NCBI GenBank assembly: GCA_035429805.1
Contig: DAOMFL010000083.1
Coordinates: 1-15,306, forward strand
Source of the DNA: JALORV01 sp035429805
GTDB lineage: Bacteria; Pseudomonadota; Gammaproteobacteria; Burkholderiales; Burkholderiaceae_F
Direction: 5' to 3'
Length of the DNA stretch: 15,306 nt
The notes beneath the pieces were generated by a model. The model had not been told where the DNA came from, ran no database searches, and saw only the letters and a program-made list of their open reading frames with translations. The position numbers and the translations under genes were made by a program. This document shows positions 14,985 to 15,306 of this stretch, in pieces; within the stretch, counting starts at the first letter, position 1; each line of letters opens with the position of its first letter.

Positions 14985-15014
14985 CGCGCAAAAGTAGGGG
15001 TGCACTTTTGCGCG
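14985..15014 (-). repeat. Perfect hairpin immediately after the pilJ stop
   Basis: CGCGCAAAAGT (14985-14995) and ACTTTTGCGCG (15004-15014) form a perfect 11-bp stem around an 8-base loop. It begins 1 base after the pilJ stop codon. No U-tract follows directly, so it is more likely an mRNA 3'-end stabilising or processing structure acting with the terminator-like hairpin 9 bases further on. Confidence 0.7.
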
Positions 15015-15015
15015 C

Positions 15016-15306
15016 CTATCCAACCCGGAAACGCGCGACCGAGGCCTTCAGCTCGCGCGCCAGCGTCGCCAGTTGCCCAATCGACTGCGCGGCCTGGCGC
15101 GTGCCGTGAGACGTCTGCTCGGTCACCGCCAGAATCCGCTCGATCGACTGCGCCACGCCGCCGGCTGAACTCGCCTGGTCGTTGGTGGTCGACGCGATGC
15201 GCTCAATCAGTTCCGCGAGCTGGCGCGAAACGCGGCCGATGTCGCCGAGCGCGTTGCCGGCCGCGTCGGACAGCTTCGTCCCTTCGACCACGCCCTGCGT
15301 GCTCTT
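15016..15306 (-). CDS. pilJ: Methyl-accepting chemotaxis protein PilJ, C-terminal end (partial)
   Basis: Only the last 96 residues are visible; the frame remains open to the window edge. The visible sequence is the descending arm of an MCP cytoplasmic coiled coil. It includes STQGVVEGTKLSDAAGNAL, LAELIERIASTTNDQASSAG and a final TSHGTRQAAQSIGQLATLA segment ending in ELKASVARFRVG, which matches the usual PilJ C-terminus (AASIGNLAxxAxELRxSVAxF). PilJ is the inner-membrane receptor that signals through a CheW-like adaptor to ChpA/PilL in the pilus chemosensory system. The position directly before chpA in the same direction supports this over a generic MCP. The stop is TAG (complement of 15016-15018). 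The sensory part and membrane segments lie outside the window. Confidence 0.88.
   Translation of the reverse strand, partial: KSTQGVVEGTKLSDAAGNALGDIGRVSRQLAELIERIASTTNDQASSAGGVAQSIERILAVTEQTSHGTRQAAQSIGQLATLARELKASVARFRVG

Overview
This GC-rich window looks like a betaproteobacterial chromosome of the Rhodocyclales/Burkholderiales type. The reasons are a type IV pilus chemosensory pair (pilJ followed by a chpA/pilL hybrid kinase), a yqgE-ruvX-pyrR-pyrB-pyrX-plsC cluster, and intergenic palindromes of the kind common in that group. The taxonomic placement is an inference from gene content and order. No plasmid, phage, CRISPR, tRNA or rRNA signal was seen.

Layout. Positions 1-453 (+) hold the 3' end of a WecA-type polyprenyl-phosphate sugar-1-phosphate transferase. 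It converges on galU (457-1293, -). apaH (1362-2183, +) is divergent from galU and converges on plsC with overlapping stop codons. The minus strand then carries, in transcription order, yqgE, ruvX, pyrR, pyrB, a dihydroorotase-like pyrX and plsC (6841 down to 2180). Several junctions overlap, and pyrB, pyrX and plsC all start with GTG. phrB (6891-8330, +) is divergent from yqgE and encodes a complete class I photolyase. Positions 8331-8914 contain no credible gene but hold a composite inverted-repeat element. chpA (14887-8915, -) encodes a 1990-residue CheA-type kinase. It lies downstream of the 3' end of pilJ (15306-15016, -), and the two genes are separated by two tandem hairpins.

How the genes work together. 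PyrB and PyrX are expected to form a class A aspartate transcarbamoylase. PyrX here has lost nearly all dihydroorotase metal ligands, so it should be structural and a catalytic dihydroorotase should be encoded elsewhere. PyrR probably adds a regulatory or uracil-salvage role. GalU and the WecA-like protein serve surface polysaccharide synthesis. PlsC serves phospholipid synthesis. PilJ and ChpA form part of the twitching-motility signalling pathway.

The most unusual structure is the 8407-8840 element between the convergent genes phrB and chpA. Two 44-base end modules face each other. Each contains a perfect 13-bp hairpin, and the two hairpins differ by a compensatory base-pair change. Each hairpin begins about 75 bases downstream of the neighbouring stop codon. 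No wholly new protein system is evident; most of the coding content is core metabolism.
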